In this document: one piece after another, positions 25,756-40,700 of the stretch
Layout: every line of letters begins with the position of its first letter
Numbering within the stretch: the first letter of the stretch is position 1
The notes under the pieces: generated by a model
Databases searched by the model: none
What the model was told of the DNA's origin: nothing
Seen by the model: only the letters and a program-made list of their open reading frames with translations
Made by a program: the position numbers and the translations under genes
Source of the DNA: Paragordius varius
Taxonomy: Eukaryota > Nematomorpha
Direction: 5' to 3'
DNA length: 64,000 nucleotides
Assembly: GCA_964247055.1 (NCBI GenBank)
Contig: OZ176053.1
Location: forward strand, 2,480,001-2,544,000

Positions 25756-28707
25756 TATATATGCAACAATAACAACTTTTTTAACAATTTTCGCCCAACA
25801 ATTATTTATTTTTTATGCAAAAATAATTGTTATATACCATTTACAATTCAAATTCACCCTTGAACGATTCTAATTTACCCTTGAACGATTCAAATTCACC
25901 CTTGAACATTCAAATTCACCCTTGAACGATTCAAAATTACCCTAAAATAAATTGTGCTTTTTAAAATTAAAAATTACCTATATTTATTTTTTAAAAAATA
26001 AAATTTTGTTTAAAAATAATATAATACTGAAAAAATAATAACTATTCCATAAAAATTATTTAATTTAAATGCTGAGCTATATTAGACCGAAATTTCATAA
26101 TTTATTTTTAGAGTGAATCTAAATTGTTTGAGGGTGAATAAAATTGTTCAATGTTCAAGCGTGAATTTTTTCAACACCCTTGAACAATTCTAATTCACCC
26201 TTAAACATTACCCTTAACAATTCATATTCACCCTTAAACAAATTTACCCTAAAAATAAATTATGTGTTTTAGAACTAATATAACTTATCATTAGAATTAA
26301 ATATATTCTTTTGGTAAAGTTTATTATTTTTTGGTATAATTTTGATTACATACAAAATTTGATTTTTTAAAAATATAAAAAAATTTAGGTAATTTTTAAT
26401 CTTAAGAAACACATAATTCATTTTAGGGTGAATTCGAATTGTTCGAAGGTGAATTTGAATTGTTCGAAGGTAAATTTTAATTGTAAATGGTATATATTAA
26501 TTAATAGATAGTCCTATAAGAAAGGTTCGACTTAACAAATAATAATACCGCCCTTTTAAGATATAAACTTTTTGAATATTCATTAACTTGCTGTGTCTAA
26601 TATAAGGTTGAACGGAAATTTCGCATGTTTTAAAAGAATAATAATGTTGGCTAGTTTTTGCTTAGACGACTAAAATTCACTTTAATCCTGTTTTTTTTCT
26701 CCCTTAGAAGCATCTAAAATTAAACAACCCTCCTCAACCTTATTGCTATTTAAACGGGCAACTGCCCAAAAATCCTCGTCCATAGAAATGGATAATTATG
26801 CTACAGTACATCATCCACTTGATAATACAGAAAAACGTACGTTTTCACCACCCACGAAATTTGGCAGGAATTTGAGATCACATTCATTGGAAAATGAAAC
26901 TTTAGTACTACAACGACCTTCAAGTCAAAATGGTAAAATTAAAAAATTACAAAAAGCCCTTAAAATATGTGTGATCAAACAAAAAAGTTTTTTTTTTCAA
27001 AATTTTCCTTGAATTTTGATATGTATAAATATTTTTTAGAACAAATAGCATATGCAACAGAGGGCAGTATTAATGGCTTATAGATATTATTTTCGACTTT
27101 TTATTATTTAGCCAATAATAATTCTCTTTGCTGCATATGCCATTTTGAAATAATAAATAACTTTTTAGCAAAATATAATTACGCATACTGTATATAGTGC
27201 TTACTTTTTAATATTTTATTATTAGTTTAAAATTAGGTTATTAAATTTGGAATAGATTCAAAATTAGAGTTAGAATTTTTAAAAATATATCCAGATTCTA
27301 AACTAAAGTTTTTTAACAATTTTAATCGATTATATTCATTTCTATAACAACTAAATTTTAAATTTCTAAATTTGTTTAATTTTCTTTTTGCTTATAATTT
27401 TAGAGGATTTGAAAGATTTTGTCGTTATCGATATGCCTGGAGAGAATAGAATAACACCCGTTGAAACATTGGAACAAGTTATGATAAATCGTAACAAGAA
27501 TATTAAATTACAAATTATGGTGCTCCAAAGTTTGCTGAAAGTAATTTTTTTGTAGTCTCCCCCTTTTTATATTTATATGTGTTTATAATTAAAATAATTT
27601 ATATTAATAGGTAGCAACCAAATTTAATTCTGTGCAATATTCGGCTACATTTCCTTCCAACTTTCTGATTCCTTTGCTAAAAATGTCGATCGTGCTGGAT
27701 GAAACTGTTAGACTCCTAGTCCAACAAATTTTACATACCCTGATTGATAGGTATGTTTACGTTTTTATTTGGAAATTTTTTTGAGATATAAGATTTACAG
27801 TAAAAATTAATATTTATACGGACAAAACATATATAGATATAAAGTTTTTTTTGTCAAAGAGCTAAGCAACTATGTGTGTGTTATAAGCTAGTCATGTAGT
27901 GACTCTTGGCTTTCTCATAAATTAAAGTTCTCCATTTTTGACGATCCTGTGATTCTCTCAACGATTGAGGAAAAGTTCGGCTTGTTATTGATTTAAGCAT
28001 GTCGATCCACCGCCTTTTGGGTCGGCCCCTTTGCGGGTGCCATCTACCACCAACCCAAAAAGTATGCTTTTTTTAACGAGTCGGATGATATGACCCAGAT
28101 ATTTTAGCTGTTTGAAGATTATTCAATCGTGAAGTAAGAATTCGGGTTTGATGAGGTTGAGGATATAAGAATTGGAGATGATTTCCAACCAAACTTGCCA
28201 TCCTGAAGGCGATGAAATACCCCGTGGCAATTTATGGGTCCGAATCATGGATATGCAATTCCATTGACAAAGCCCGCATAAACTCTTTTCAAATAAATAT
28301 TGAAAATCTCCTGGAAAGCCCACATCTCCAATTCTTATATTCTCAACCTCATCACACCCGAATTTTTACTTCACGATTTAATAATCTTCAAACACAGCCA
28401 TACTTTTATCAAAAAAACTTTTTTATCCTTAAAAATCTATTAAAATACAATCGTAAAATACATAATTGAGTGTGTTACCACAATTTACACCCCTACTTTA
28501 TATTTTGGAATTTGCAACAATTAGTCATTATTAAAGTATGGTTGTCTTTTAGAAAAAAATATTTGCCTATTTTTACGTTTTGTCCGTATAATTTCAATCT
28601 TTACTGTAATATTATTTACTATATTGTTTGTTCACGACGTTTGTATTATATAAAAGATTAAATTTTATCATGTTTTCACAATAATTTTGTAAATGTAACT
28701 CTTTTGT

Positions 28708-28741
<34 letters not shown>

Positions 28742-31700
28742 CAATATTATTTATTAAATTTAAATCATAATATTTAATTCAATACTCACAAATATTTATT
28801 CAATATGGTTTGAGATTTTGATTCCAGCATTATTGTAATATATCCCTGCAAACGAAATCAATTTTTATCTAATAACCATATTTAATTTGAACATCTACTG
28901 TATATTATAATTACTAAAATACTAACATATAAGTTTTTTTTAAAATCTATGTTAATAAAAACTTATTTTTGGTTTAAATTATTTCAATGACAAAACATTA
29001 AAAATGACAAATATTTTTTTAAAAGATAACCATACTTTTTGAAACCTTAACTTTTTAAAATATAACTTATTGTTTAAAACTATAATGTATGAGATAGAGA
29101 TGTTTCTTGGTACACGATATATTATTTTAAATTATATTAATCAAAAAATAAATTTACATTTAATTTTTATTATACAGGCACGATAATTTAGCCAAATTAG
29201 AAGGGAAATCACTCTCAGATTTTGTCGACATTTGTAGTTCACCATTCAATGTTAATCATATATCATCACCAGAAACAACTGCGATCGAAATCATTCCTAC
29301 TATAAAACAACCCTTATCTTTTTGGGACGAACTGAATGTAATTTTGATTTATCTTTCTTTTTTTTGGAAATATTTTTTGCAAATTAAATATACTGTTAAA
29401 AATACTCATTTATTATCATGAAAATTGTTTATTTATACATCCACTTTTTATAAAATTTTCGAAAAATGTGAATTTGATTGAAAGTTAAGGTAAAATTTAT
29501 AATGGCATAAAAATCAAGATTTTCAGATATGCTTTGTATGGTTTAGAGTTGTTTCACTGATAAATTGTTCAAGATATAAATTTAATTTAACTAAAAAAGT
29601 GCCAACTTTAATAATAAAAATGGTAAGAATTTACGTTTTAATATATAAAATGATAATAAAATAATATAAGATTTAATCATCTAACATTTCTCTTCATAAT
29701 AATTGCCGTACAGCTAACGTGTGATTTCAACTATTTACTTGACCATTCAACCCAAACATGTGGTAAAAAAACCATTAAATCAATCTCTCTCTCTCTGCTT
29801 AATATTGAATTTTAAACAATATACTGTAAATTTAAAAAATTAGGAACCGTTTATCAGAAAGTCCAAAAAGATAAATTTTATTCAACTAACCGAAAATTTT
29901 GTTTATACTATTGATATCTTAAAACTCTAACAAATTATTTTGAAGAAGCATTTGGAGTCAATACTTTCGTAAATTTTCCTTATTATATCCATATAAAATG
30001 ATTCTCAAGTAAGAAAGGCAATTTTTTTATTATCACAATCAATTTAGCAAGCCTTACAGGATTTCACTTTTTAGCAATGTCATAATCGTTTTAATATCAC
30101 TAAACTAAATTTTTGGTTAATTTTTTTCCTTGGATTTTCGGGTGCACAAAGTTCCTTGAAACATATTTCTCTTTAATGTTTCAATTCGATTTCACTGGAA
30201 TTAAAATTAAAATGTTGCAAAAAATTATTCCTAAAAAATTTAAAATAGATAGGGTCAGATTCTTATTAAAATCATACACCCTCAAATCAATTTCACGATT
30301 ATTTTTATCATCTAATACCTTGAATGTACCAAACGTAATACTTCCCGAATCGATATGCGAGATAAATTCCCCGATACAATTTGTGTTACGTGGATTATTT
30401 TTTAATTACTTATTCCAAGAGTCCATCCTTCCGTTTTAGGTCTTAGGGTATCTGGGGTTTCCATGTACTAACTTTCTGAACAATGTTCTATCAAAGACTT
30501 GTTCGTGTTCAATATTGAATTCTTGGGTCAGCTGTTAGGACCATTGAGTTTAGGGTGGCCTTTCCGTTTTTTCCGGTTATGTATTTTTTGTACCCAGTTA
30601 TCGGAATTCATACGTTGAACATGCCGGTTATATCGCAATCGGTTGCGCTTGATGAACAGAGCTATGGGTTTTCCTTTTTTATAGTATTACCAAAATTATT
30701 GTTGCAAATTTTAACATGTTTTCAGCTCTAGTAATTCTATTTAAGTCTGTTTCTGTAAGGGCCCAGGTTTCTGTAGCATACGTCATAGCTGGTCTTGTTC
30801 CCATTTTGTAATTTTTTATCTTAATTCGATTTAATATTTTTATTAGTTATAATATATTTTAATTGATTGAATTTGGTCCATCCCTGTATGATTTGAGAAA
30901 TGGCATCCCTTAAAAAACCATCAGATGCTATATAATCGCCCAGATATGGAATTATATTACAACTTCTAGTTTGTCGCCATTAAAGTTTAAAGTACGCGGA
31001 TTCGATATTGGCAGTGGTATCGAAGCACATGGTGTCCAGCAAAAATATTATTATTATTAATTAACATTCCTTTTTTATGTTGGAACATTTATGGACCCAA
31101 TTTCTGCATTTTGTACAACAAAATGTGTATAGTTTTACCTCAGTGGTGCACACTTGGCATGGGCACTTGATAATTATATGCTCATCTTTTGTGATTAGAA
31201 TTTTGGTTTTGTTTGTATTGATCTTAAGACCGTGTTTATGTAATTGTTTACCATATTAAATTATTTTCGAGTATTGAATTAACTTCTACAATAATTATAA
31301 GGTCGTCTGTGTAGAGAATATCATATGGTAAACCTTTTCTAATATCTTTTGTTAAATATAGATATAAAAAGAAGTGTGCTTAGGACAGACCCCTCATGCA
31401 GCCCTATTAATACTAAAATACTCTGAATCCCAACAGATGTAAGAACATAACTGATTGAGTTAGTGTGGATTAACATGATTAATTTAATGGTATATTCATC
31501 TACGTTGTTGTAGCGCAGTGATTTTATTATTAGTGCTCTAGGTACTGAGTCATAAGCCTTTTCTAAATTTACAAAAAGATGGAATGGTTTTAAGACTTTT
31601 TGCTCGGTATTTATCTTGTAATTGTCTCAGTAAGGATATTGGATCGATTGTGCTTTCACCCGCTGAAAAGGCAAATTGCATTGGATCAATTGATATAAGC

Positions 31701-34700
31701 TGGACGATACGATTTTTATGGCACATCTCAAATTTTTTTAATTCATGTTCACCTGTAGGAGAAACAGGTTAGGATATCTCCTTTATTTTTGAAGATGGGA
31801 AATAAATGCTTTTTTTCCCCGTCTGTCAGTATTTTCATTTCATATTATATTGTTAAATTAATTAGTTAAAAGCATGAAAATATTGGGTATTAATTTTATA
31901 ATATCAATACATAGTTCACTAGGGCCCTAACCCTTGTTTAATTTAGTCTAAGGCATTTCGATTTTTTGTATTGTGAAAGTTCTTAAAGGACCACAACAGG
32001 GATCTCTGTCAGAATTTATGATGGGTCTTAAAGGGTTGTTAAGATTGTGCTCCATATATTTTTGCCATATGGATTTAATTAATCCTGGTTGTATTTGTAA
32101 ATAATTATTTCATATTGTAAAGTTTCATATGTTTTATAATTTTTGGATTTTCTTTTCCAATTTATTGGCAGTATCTTTAGCATACCATTTATTAATTTAT
32201 TTATTTCCTTTTGTACCTTTTTGTTGTATTTATTTGTAATACTCAGTTTTGTCGTATTCTCTTTTCGATTTCTTCCATATTCGAAAATATTTGATAAATA
32301 CAACCACTTATAATTCAAAAACACAGCATAAAGTTTTAACATCCATTTTTTCATTTAATTCGAGGCTATATCATAAAACAAACCTAGATTTAATATACAC
32401 AAGCTTAAAAAACCTGAGATAATGAAATTCAAAATTCGCCAAACCTAAACATTGATAATCTAAGCCTTGAAGACCCCTGACAAAGAACTAATGTGATTAA
32501 AAGTGTAGAAAAATATTGTGATAGATGAAAGAGCAAAGCCCAAAGGAAATGGTGGTGGGACGATACAATAAGCCACTACTAAAGAAAAGACGCGTTTGTA
32601 TAAAAAATGGAAGAAATTGAAAAGAGAATACGACAAAACTGAATATCAAAAATACTATGAAAAGGTACAAAGGAAATAAATTAACTATTCAAGGAGTCAG
32701 GAATCTATTTACTACTGACTTTAGAGTCTTTTTTTATCGAAAAATTTTTCACTGTTTATAATTTGTTCTAAGTGTACTTTTTGAGTATCATGTTTTTAAT
32801 AAGAAAAAGACCACCGTGTTTTATTGAAATTGGAGTCAAATTAATAATGGATTAACTTTACGTGATGTAAGATACTAATTCCTAACGCATTAGAATAAAA
32901 CTAATTATTAATTTTTAAAAAACGATCTCAACCACGCCTTCAAGCCCAAAGCGTACGCACTACCCATTTAATATCATTGTTTGAGTAAACTTGCCTCAAA
33001 CGCCATTATTTCATGGTTGAATTTCGATGGATATGAAACCCTACCCAGCATCAATTTAAAAAAGCTTGAATAAAATTTTTGCCTTTTTTTAAGGAATATC
33101 TATAATCATTATTAATTTCCAACAATCTCAGTTTTAACAAAACATGCTAAAAAGTTTTTAGTCATGTTGTCGAGTACAAAATGCGGGTCTCATTCTTGAA
33201 CGAAAAAGCTCTCAATAGGTTTTACCATTATACGGAACATATTTTAAGCCCATATTGAACCCATGTGATCTTTTAAGTTTCAAATTTAACTTTAAACCAA
33301 GACAGCTGGTATAACATAGTGTTCAACTACAGTAAAAATTTAAATTATACGGACAAAACGTAAAAACATAAAGACATATATTTTGTTCAAAAGACAACCA
33401 TACTTGTTCAATCTCGATTTTAATATAAATGATTGTTTAAAAATGGATTATTGAAATAGAAATGTATATTGATAGCTTAATTAATTATATAATTTATAAT
33501 TGTAAATATTTAATTTATGTAAGCAAAATTTAGATTTATAAAAGTATGGTTGTCTTTTTAAAAAAATATGTGTCTTTATATATTACGTATTGTCCCTAAA
33601 ATTATATTTTACTGTAAAAGTTTTGTCTTTATGCGGGGAACATTATATATCTAACTCGGGCAAAATATTGGTTCTTAATAGCGACTTGGTTTTTCTGCTA
33701 AAAATGAATTTTATGTGAAGGTAGGGGTATATAAGGGTTTATCTGAAAAAGGTTCTCTATTAGAAATACTTAGTTAGATTGATTTCACTTCTTTGTGTAA
33801 ATTAATAAATTTATATTTACCATTCGTTTATTAATTTTGCCATATATTATTTTTTGCAAAATAAAGGTTGAAAAATGTTCTCATCTCGATACCCTATTTA
33901 TACGTAAAAATGGACCACTCCTATATTCAGCATTGTATGAGACGACTTTAAGGACAAACAATTCCTTGCAAAACTTTAAGGCAATATTTATCACATTTGC
34001 ACTCATTATCATTGAGGTGGGATCGGTGGAAGAAACGTTTTCCGATGTTTTAAAGTGAGTTATTTCAAATTTTATTAGTATGATTATTAATGAATTTTTA
34101 AGGTTTTGCTCATGATATTAATTTGTTATGAGCGCTTTAAATCAATAAAATGTGAGTGTTATTTAGGCATTTGAAATCACGATTTATAAATATAAATATT
34201 AAAATTTAAAAACTCAACATTATTTAATAATTTTATGACAACTTCTATTAAATGAAATAATTTTAACTAAAGCTTTTGAATAAATTAAAGATGACATATC
34301 AACCCAATTTAATTTTTAGGGTAATTTGTTGGTTTTGTAATATTATAAACGGCTATTTATAAATATATACTCTCACTTGATAAAGTCTTTAGTAGAAGAC
34401 GTGTAAGAATAAATTGTAAGCTTTTAATAATATTATTTCAAATTAATTTTTAATCGCATCTAAAGCCATTATTTTCTATAAATAAATAAATTAATCTTAT
34501 TAAATGTTATCACAACTTTTTATAATGTGTGGTTTTAGGTTAATGTTTATATTGCAAAAAAAGTGTCGAAATTTACCCTTTTATCATGGTGATACGCCGC
34601 AAAACACTATTAAAATTGTCAATATTCCCAACAATATCGCAAATAATAATGGGAATAGAGATGATGGATTATATATGCCTATCTCTGGGAAAGATATAGG

Positions 34701-37700
34701 GGGATTTGAAATCAACTCTAATGCTTCAGTTAAATCTTTAGATCCTGACCTGCTAAAAGTAATAATTTGCGTTAACACAAATTTTGGTGTTTTTGGACTA
34801 ATATAACTCATCATAAAAACAAAATATTTATTTGCAAAAATTTTTTTTGGATCATTTTAATTTTAAACAAATTTTTTAAAAAATATATCGATAATCTGGT
34901 TTTTGATATACAAAAAAACATAATCATTTTGAGAAAAAGTTTGAAATGTTTAAGGTTGAAATTTAATTCGTTTAAGGGTAGTTTTAGAGATGGTATATTC
35001 AAAAACATATAATCTGTTTTAGGGTGATTTTTAATTGTTCAAGAGGTGATAAATGGTATATCCATTTTAAATAGGTTTTTTTCATGCCAATTTTTAGTAA
35101 AATTTTGTTTTTGTTATGCTAATATAGATGGATATGGCTGGACAAACTGATGATTACAAACTCAGAAATAATGGTATGATAAAGAAATATTTATAACAAA
35201 AAATAAATTTAATTTGTAATTATACAGTTAAAGTTGTAAATTTAAAGGCGAATATATAATTATTTTTCTAAAAAACAACTAAGTAAGACAATCTATCGTT
35301 ATGGGTTGCAAAATAAAAAATAGAGATAAAAATTTATTATAATTATAAAAATCGTAAATTAATTAATTATTAAAATTGTAATATATAGTTTGAGTTTAAT
35401 TATAAAATTAATTTATGTTTCCATTTAGGAATTTCAGTTTTTCCTTATTAAATAACGGAAACAATTTGTTAACATAATTATAAAAATTTTATAAAAATAG
35501 ATTCAAGAATGACATAAAGTAGTATGGCTGTCTCAGTAAAAAAAAATATTTCTCCCTTAGTTTATTTTTTTACAAATTTTTAATATATGTATGTAGAAAT
35601 CCCAAACTTTCAAGATATATTTTCTCGTGATGGCTTTGAACTTGAATTACAAGTCCATGCTCTATTATCGGCATGCATATCATTTTCTTACACTGCCTTT
35701 TATCAATGGTATGTAGAATTTATTGATTAATTATTGAAAAAAATTTGATTAAATTTTGGGTAAATGTAGAGTGGGAATGAAAATTTTGATTAATAAAGAT
35801 CCGAAAATTGTATAGAAATGTTGTTTAGATTTATGTTTTAGCATGAAACTATATATTAATCAGATAAAATATGTAGAAATTATCATATTATCATCGATCA
35901 ACAAATATCCTTGTTCTACCAAAATTATGCCACTTTATTTAAATAATTTAAATTATATTACTTTACTTATTCTATGGTTCTATCATAATGAACTAACTCT
36001 AAATTAACAAAAACATATAGTTTTTCCATCAGCATAATCGTTTTCAATACTCACACTCTATATAATTTTACTAAACAAATCCTATTTATTACAATGGAAA
36101 GTCCAGAAACTACCTTTTTAACATTTTGGCCCTCCCTCATAAAAATTAAATTCAAAATTAAATTTGCACATACCTTAGGTTTTGCCCATTTGCTAATCTA
36201 CACGGGGAATTGAATGATATAACGACCACAGTTCCTGATAATGTGGAACAGACGGCTAAAACACTCATATTTTCATCGTCTAGTATGGATCAAATTGCTG
36301 GCATGGAAAATAACGATGAGAATACTAATACAACATCAAATACTGTTAACAACAATAAACATGCGATTGATATCAATCACCAATCGGGTATGATTGATTA
36401 TATTTTTCATTTTTAATAAATTTAGTAATTTAGAATAAAATATCGATTAAACATTGATATTTTTTGATACGTTTTGGATTTATGATTTATATCTTGGCAA
36501 AAATCAATATTTCTACGATTGATAATTGTTTGGGGTTAACCGATTTTTTGTCACCAGGGTATTTGTGGAATATATAGATTTTTTTGTACTTAAAAGGAAC
36601 AATTGCTATAAAATATATTATGAACGCAGATTTTAAAATAATATTATAATATTTTTTTTTCATTTTTAAATATTTTATACTTTTGTACCCCATAATATAG
36701 ATCAAAAAGAAATGGAAAATATTAATCATGTTAAATTTTTGAATATCCATATCTCTGATATCCTACACCGGCGGAATAATAATTCACACTTGCTTTCACG
36801 TTTAATGTTACCTGTGTATTGTTGGATTCAACAAAAAAGTAATTATTACTCTTTTCTATCTGAAGAAAAGCTATTTTTCAAACTTTTTAAAGAATTTTTT
36901 TTTATAATTTTTGTTAAGAACCGCATACTGAAATATTTGAAATGGTATTTAATGAACCAGCTCTAAGTGATGTTCTTTTGGTACAAAAATGTCAATCCTT
37001 ATTACATGACGATACATTATTTTTCGATTATAATGTTTATAAGGATGCACTGCTACAAATGGGTATATATTTGTCTCTAAATTGGATTTATGCATTTTTT
37101 GATTTGAATCTAAATAAATTTTTTTAAAAATTAATGTTAACATAAAATAAATTTTTATATGGAAAATGACAAATAATTCCTTAACTATATCTTAAATATG
37201 TTTTTGTTTTTAATAATAATGTTTAATTTAACCCTAATCCCGTTTATTATGTGCTATGATTAAAACAAATATATCTTTTCATATCAACACACTTCAAAAA
37301 GGGTTTGAAAGCAGTAAAATTGATCAATCTTTAACGTTGAGATCGCTTGTAACGTATGAGAATACAACGATCGATGGTTCAAATCCTATGGTTTATGGGA
37401 GGGGTTCTTCTGATTTTGCGACGACAAATCTTTCGCCCACAAATAGTTTGCAGAGCATTAATTTAAGCGTCGGTGGTTCTAGTTCATCATCTAGCAGTAT
37501 TTCTGGTAATGACTTTTTTATTTTCGTTTTTTACGTACCATTTTTAATTTAATATGACTTACTTTTTTAGGGAAAGCGAGATATTGTATTATATTGTGTT
37601 GACCTTTGTACAATTAATCAATAAATATTTATATTGTACAGAGAAAATGTAAAAAATAAAGAAGAGTAATCATTTATTTTTCTTTTAATAACTCATTCTT

Positions 37701-40700
37701 TTTAACTTCAAAGTGTAGAGATTTGGTAACACAATTATCTATTTTATAATTGTAAACAGATAATTATCTAAGGTTAAAAAAATGGTTTGATTGTCTTTTG
37801 AAAAAAAAATTTGTGTTTTATTAAATTAAGGGGTATTTATCATTTTTTACAATTATAATAAAAATAAGGCCTAAAACATTATAAGCAAAAGCCTGTCACT
37901 GCTAATCAAAAAATGTTGACATAAAAAACAAAAATTGATGAATTTTAGCAATATAATTTCCTGTATAATCATAGTAAAAGTGATTAAGTGTTTTTTAATC
38001 CCATAATTTTTTGTTTAACAGACTGGTTATTAAAAGTTTAGTTTGTTCATATAACACTGGACAACAAATTTTTCTGCCACTCGAGTTTTGCATTTTCTGA
38101 TATTTAGTATCAATTTAACAGTAAATCTGAAAGAAAATTTATAACTCGATGGAAGAATTTTGTATAATTTGATTTTTTTTTATTATGCGCCTTCTTTATT
38201 AAAATTTTACTAAAAAATGTTTTTCTTTGAAAAAATACAAGTAATGCCCATTTGTAATATATCATTCGAAAGAGTAATAAACTCTATAAAATGCATACTA
38301 ATATGTATTACATCGACAGTTAATATTGGACTTAAAGAGCGACAAACGCGCGAAGCGAGAGCATTTTTTTAATTATTATATTTTTAAAACCAATGGATGA
38401 AAATAGCTCAAACTTTGTTTGATGGTGATAAATGTCCAAAAAAGATAACACAAGAAAGTTTTTTTGAATAAAATTTTTTTATTGCTTTTATGTCACTAAA
38501 AACAGCCATTTTTAAGTTTTTTGTTTCTTAAAAATATTTAAGTTTAAGGTATTTTTGATTTTTTATAGCCATTATGTAATAAATTTATAGTTATAACTAT
38601 GCATTTTAGTATCCACTAGGTAAAATATTTATGATAATAATAATTTTTATTAAAAAAGCAAACCAAAAACTTTTTCAAACAATTAAATTAAATACTAATA
38701 TAACTTTAATAATTATATTAAAATAATTTATATGATTTTCAAATTAGTTTGTCTGTGATTATTCTTGACTTATTTAAGGATCGAAAATTTCAACCATTTA
38801 AATCCAAATAACTTTTACATCCGATTGATTTAAATGACTTACTACCATTTAAAAGATGCAGTTTTTTGCGTTCTTCTGAATGATATAAAATACATGGCTT
38901 CATATCTAAATTTTTAATTTTTGAAATTTCGAGTTTAATGTTAAATCGGGGACAAAAATTATTGATTAACTCTAATATAAAAAAATTCTTGCATAGACCA
39001 ATTTTCTTTTCAGATATACTAATTATGTACTTTAATGAAATAAATTTTAAATTTTCAAGAATGGCAGTTAAAAAAAGTTAAAATTTGATGTCTAGTGTAA
39101 TGAGTAGTTGACACCCTTTTTTAAGCTTTGTGTATAATTTATATTAATGTTTCTTTAACTATATTTTTATTATTATTTAGGGAAAAATGATGTTAAAGGT
39201 GGTGGAAGCATTTCATCCCATAAACAACAATACGGTCAATCTGGAGATGATAGTTCATATTTTTTTGATGCAGATATCACATCCTCGACTGATTCAAACA
39301 CCACAGATGAAAATGGGGAGAAATTACAACGTATAATTATATTTTTTAGACTTTTTTGCATTTTTTTGTTGTGTTGTTCACTATAATTTTTTAAATTGCT
39401 AATTTTGATTAAAAGTTGGTGGATTATATTTTGAAAGTTTGTTTAGATAGATTTTTTAGTTTGCATTTTTGTGTTCATATATTGTTTACTTTTATGAAGA
39501 TTGTAAAAAGTTATAAAATGAAAGTTTGATAGACTTTGGAATTTTTATGATTAGATTGCTTAATTTTGCTTGAAAATAATAAAAAGATAGAGTATAATGG
39601 AAGTTTGAGCATATTTAAGATAGACAGTCTAATATTTGCATTTATGAATATAGAATTCATTTTTTATTTTATTACAGTATAACAAAAAAGTTATGAGGCG
39701 CTAAAGGATATTTTATGTGTTAAATACCAAATTATTGGATTGCCTGCAAACATTTAAAACTATAAACACCTAAATCATTGCGTTTGGATTTTAAAATTTT
39801 ATATTTATGCCGATCATTTACTTACTTTAAACTACAGTTTGCATTTTAATGGCTGATTATTTCACATTATAGTTGTTGGGCATTTGGCACCACAGTAGTG
39901 TATGGAAAAAAACAACAAATTGAAGAATAATACAACCAAAGTAATGTAAGAAAGGAAAACATTGTTTATTCAACATTTTGTTGTTTTTCCCATACACCAT
40001 TGTATTTTAAATCGCTCGACAACTATAATGTGAAATAAGCAACCTTAAAAATGCATAGGGTATTAAATCAAACAATTATACTATAAAACATATTTCTGAA
40101 ATTTTAATTTTTGTTACTTATTAAATGCTAAATTAAATAAATTTTTTTACTATATATTTTTTATTATTTAATATGTTATAGAACGTCGTAAAAAGAGACG
40201 TTACAATCTCCCTGGTTATCAAGATATCAATGCTTTAAGTATGAAAAAAATATTCCTTACCGATCTTTCCAAATCTCAGCAAGGTTTGTGCTCTTTTTCT
40301 TGTGAAAATATCATTTATAGGCGAAATTTTAATAATTAATGTTATATTAGTCTGATGTTGGAAAAATATAATACTTAATTAAATTATTAGATTTTTTCCA
40401 TTATTTTTTGTCTCACTATATGAGTTCCTTAATTTATGAAAAGCCGTTTTTATTTTGAACGATTGGAAATTTAAATCTCATAGTTTGGAATTAACAGGTA
40501 TATAATGATCTAATTACTTATGCGCCGATGTTTGTAGAAATGCAAATATAATTTGATATTTTGCTAACAGATTATAAAATAATGTGCAAAATTCTAATAT
40601 ATTAATAAATGACCCATATTGAATTAAGTTGTAATTTAAATTAATGCATTATATTAATTTTCCGCTCGTATATCATTTTAGGTAAAGAAGCGAAGCAGGC

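Noticed and set aside
28212-28469. 85-codon plus-strand open frame as a gene
   Set aside because: Only the first 30 residues have similarity, to a LINE ORF2 block; the rest is inverted LINE and MITE sequence.
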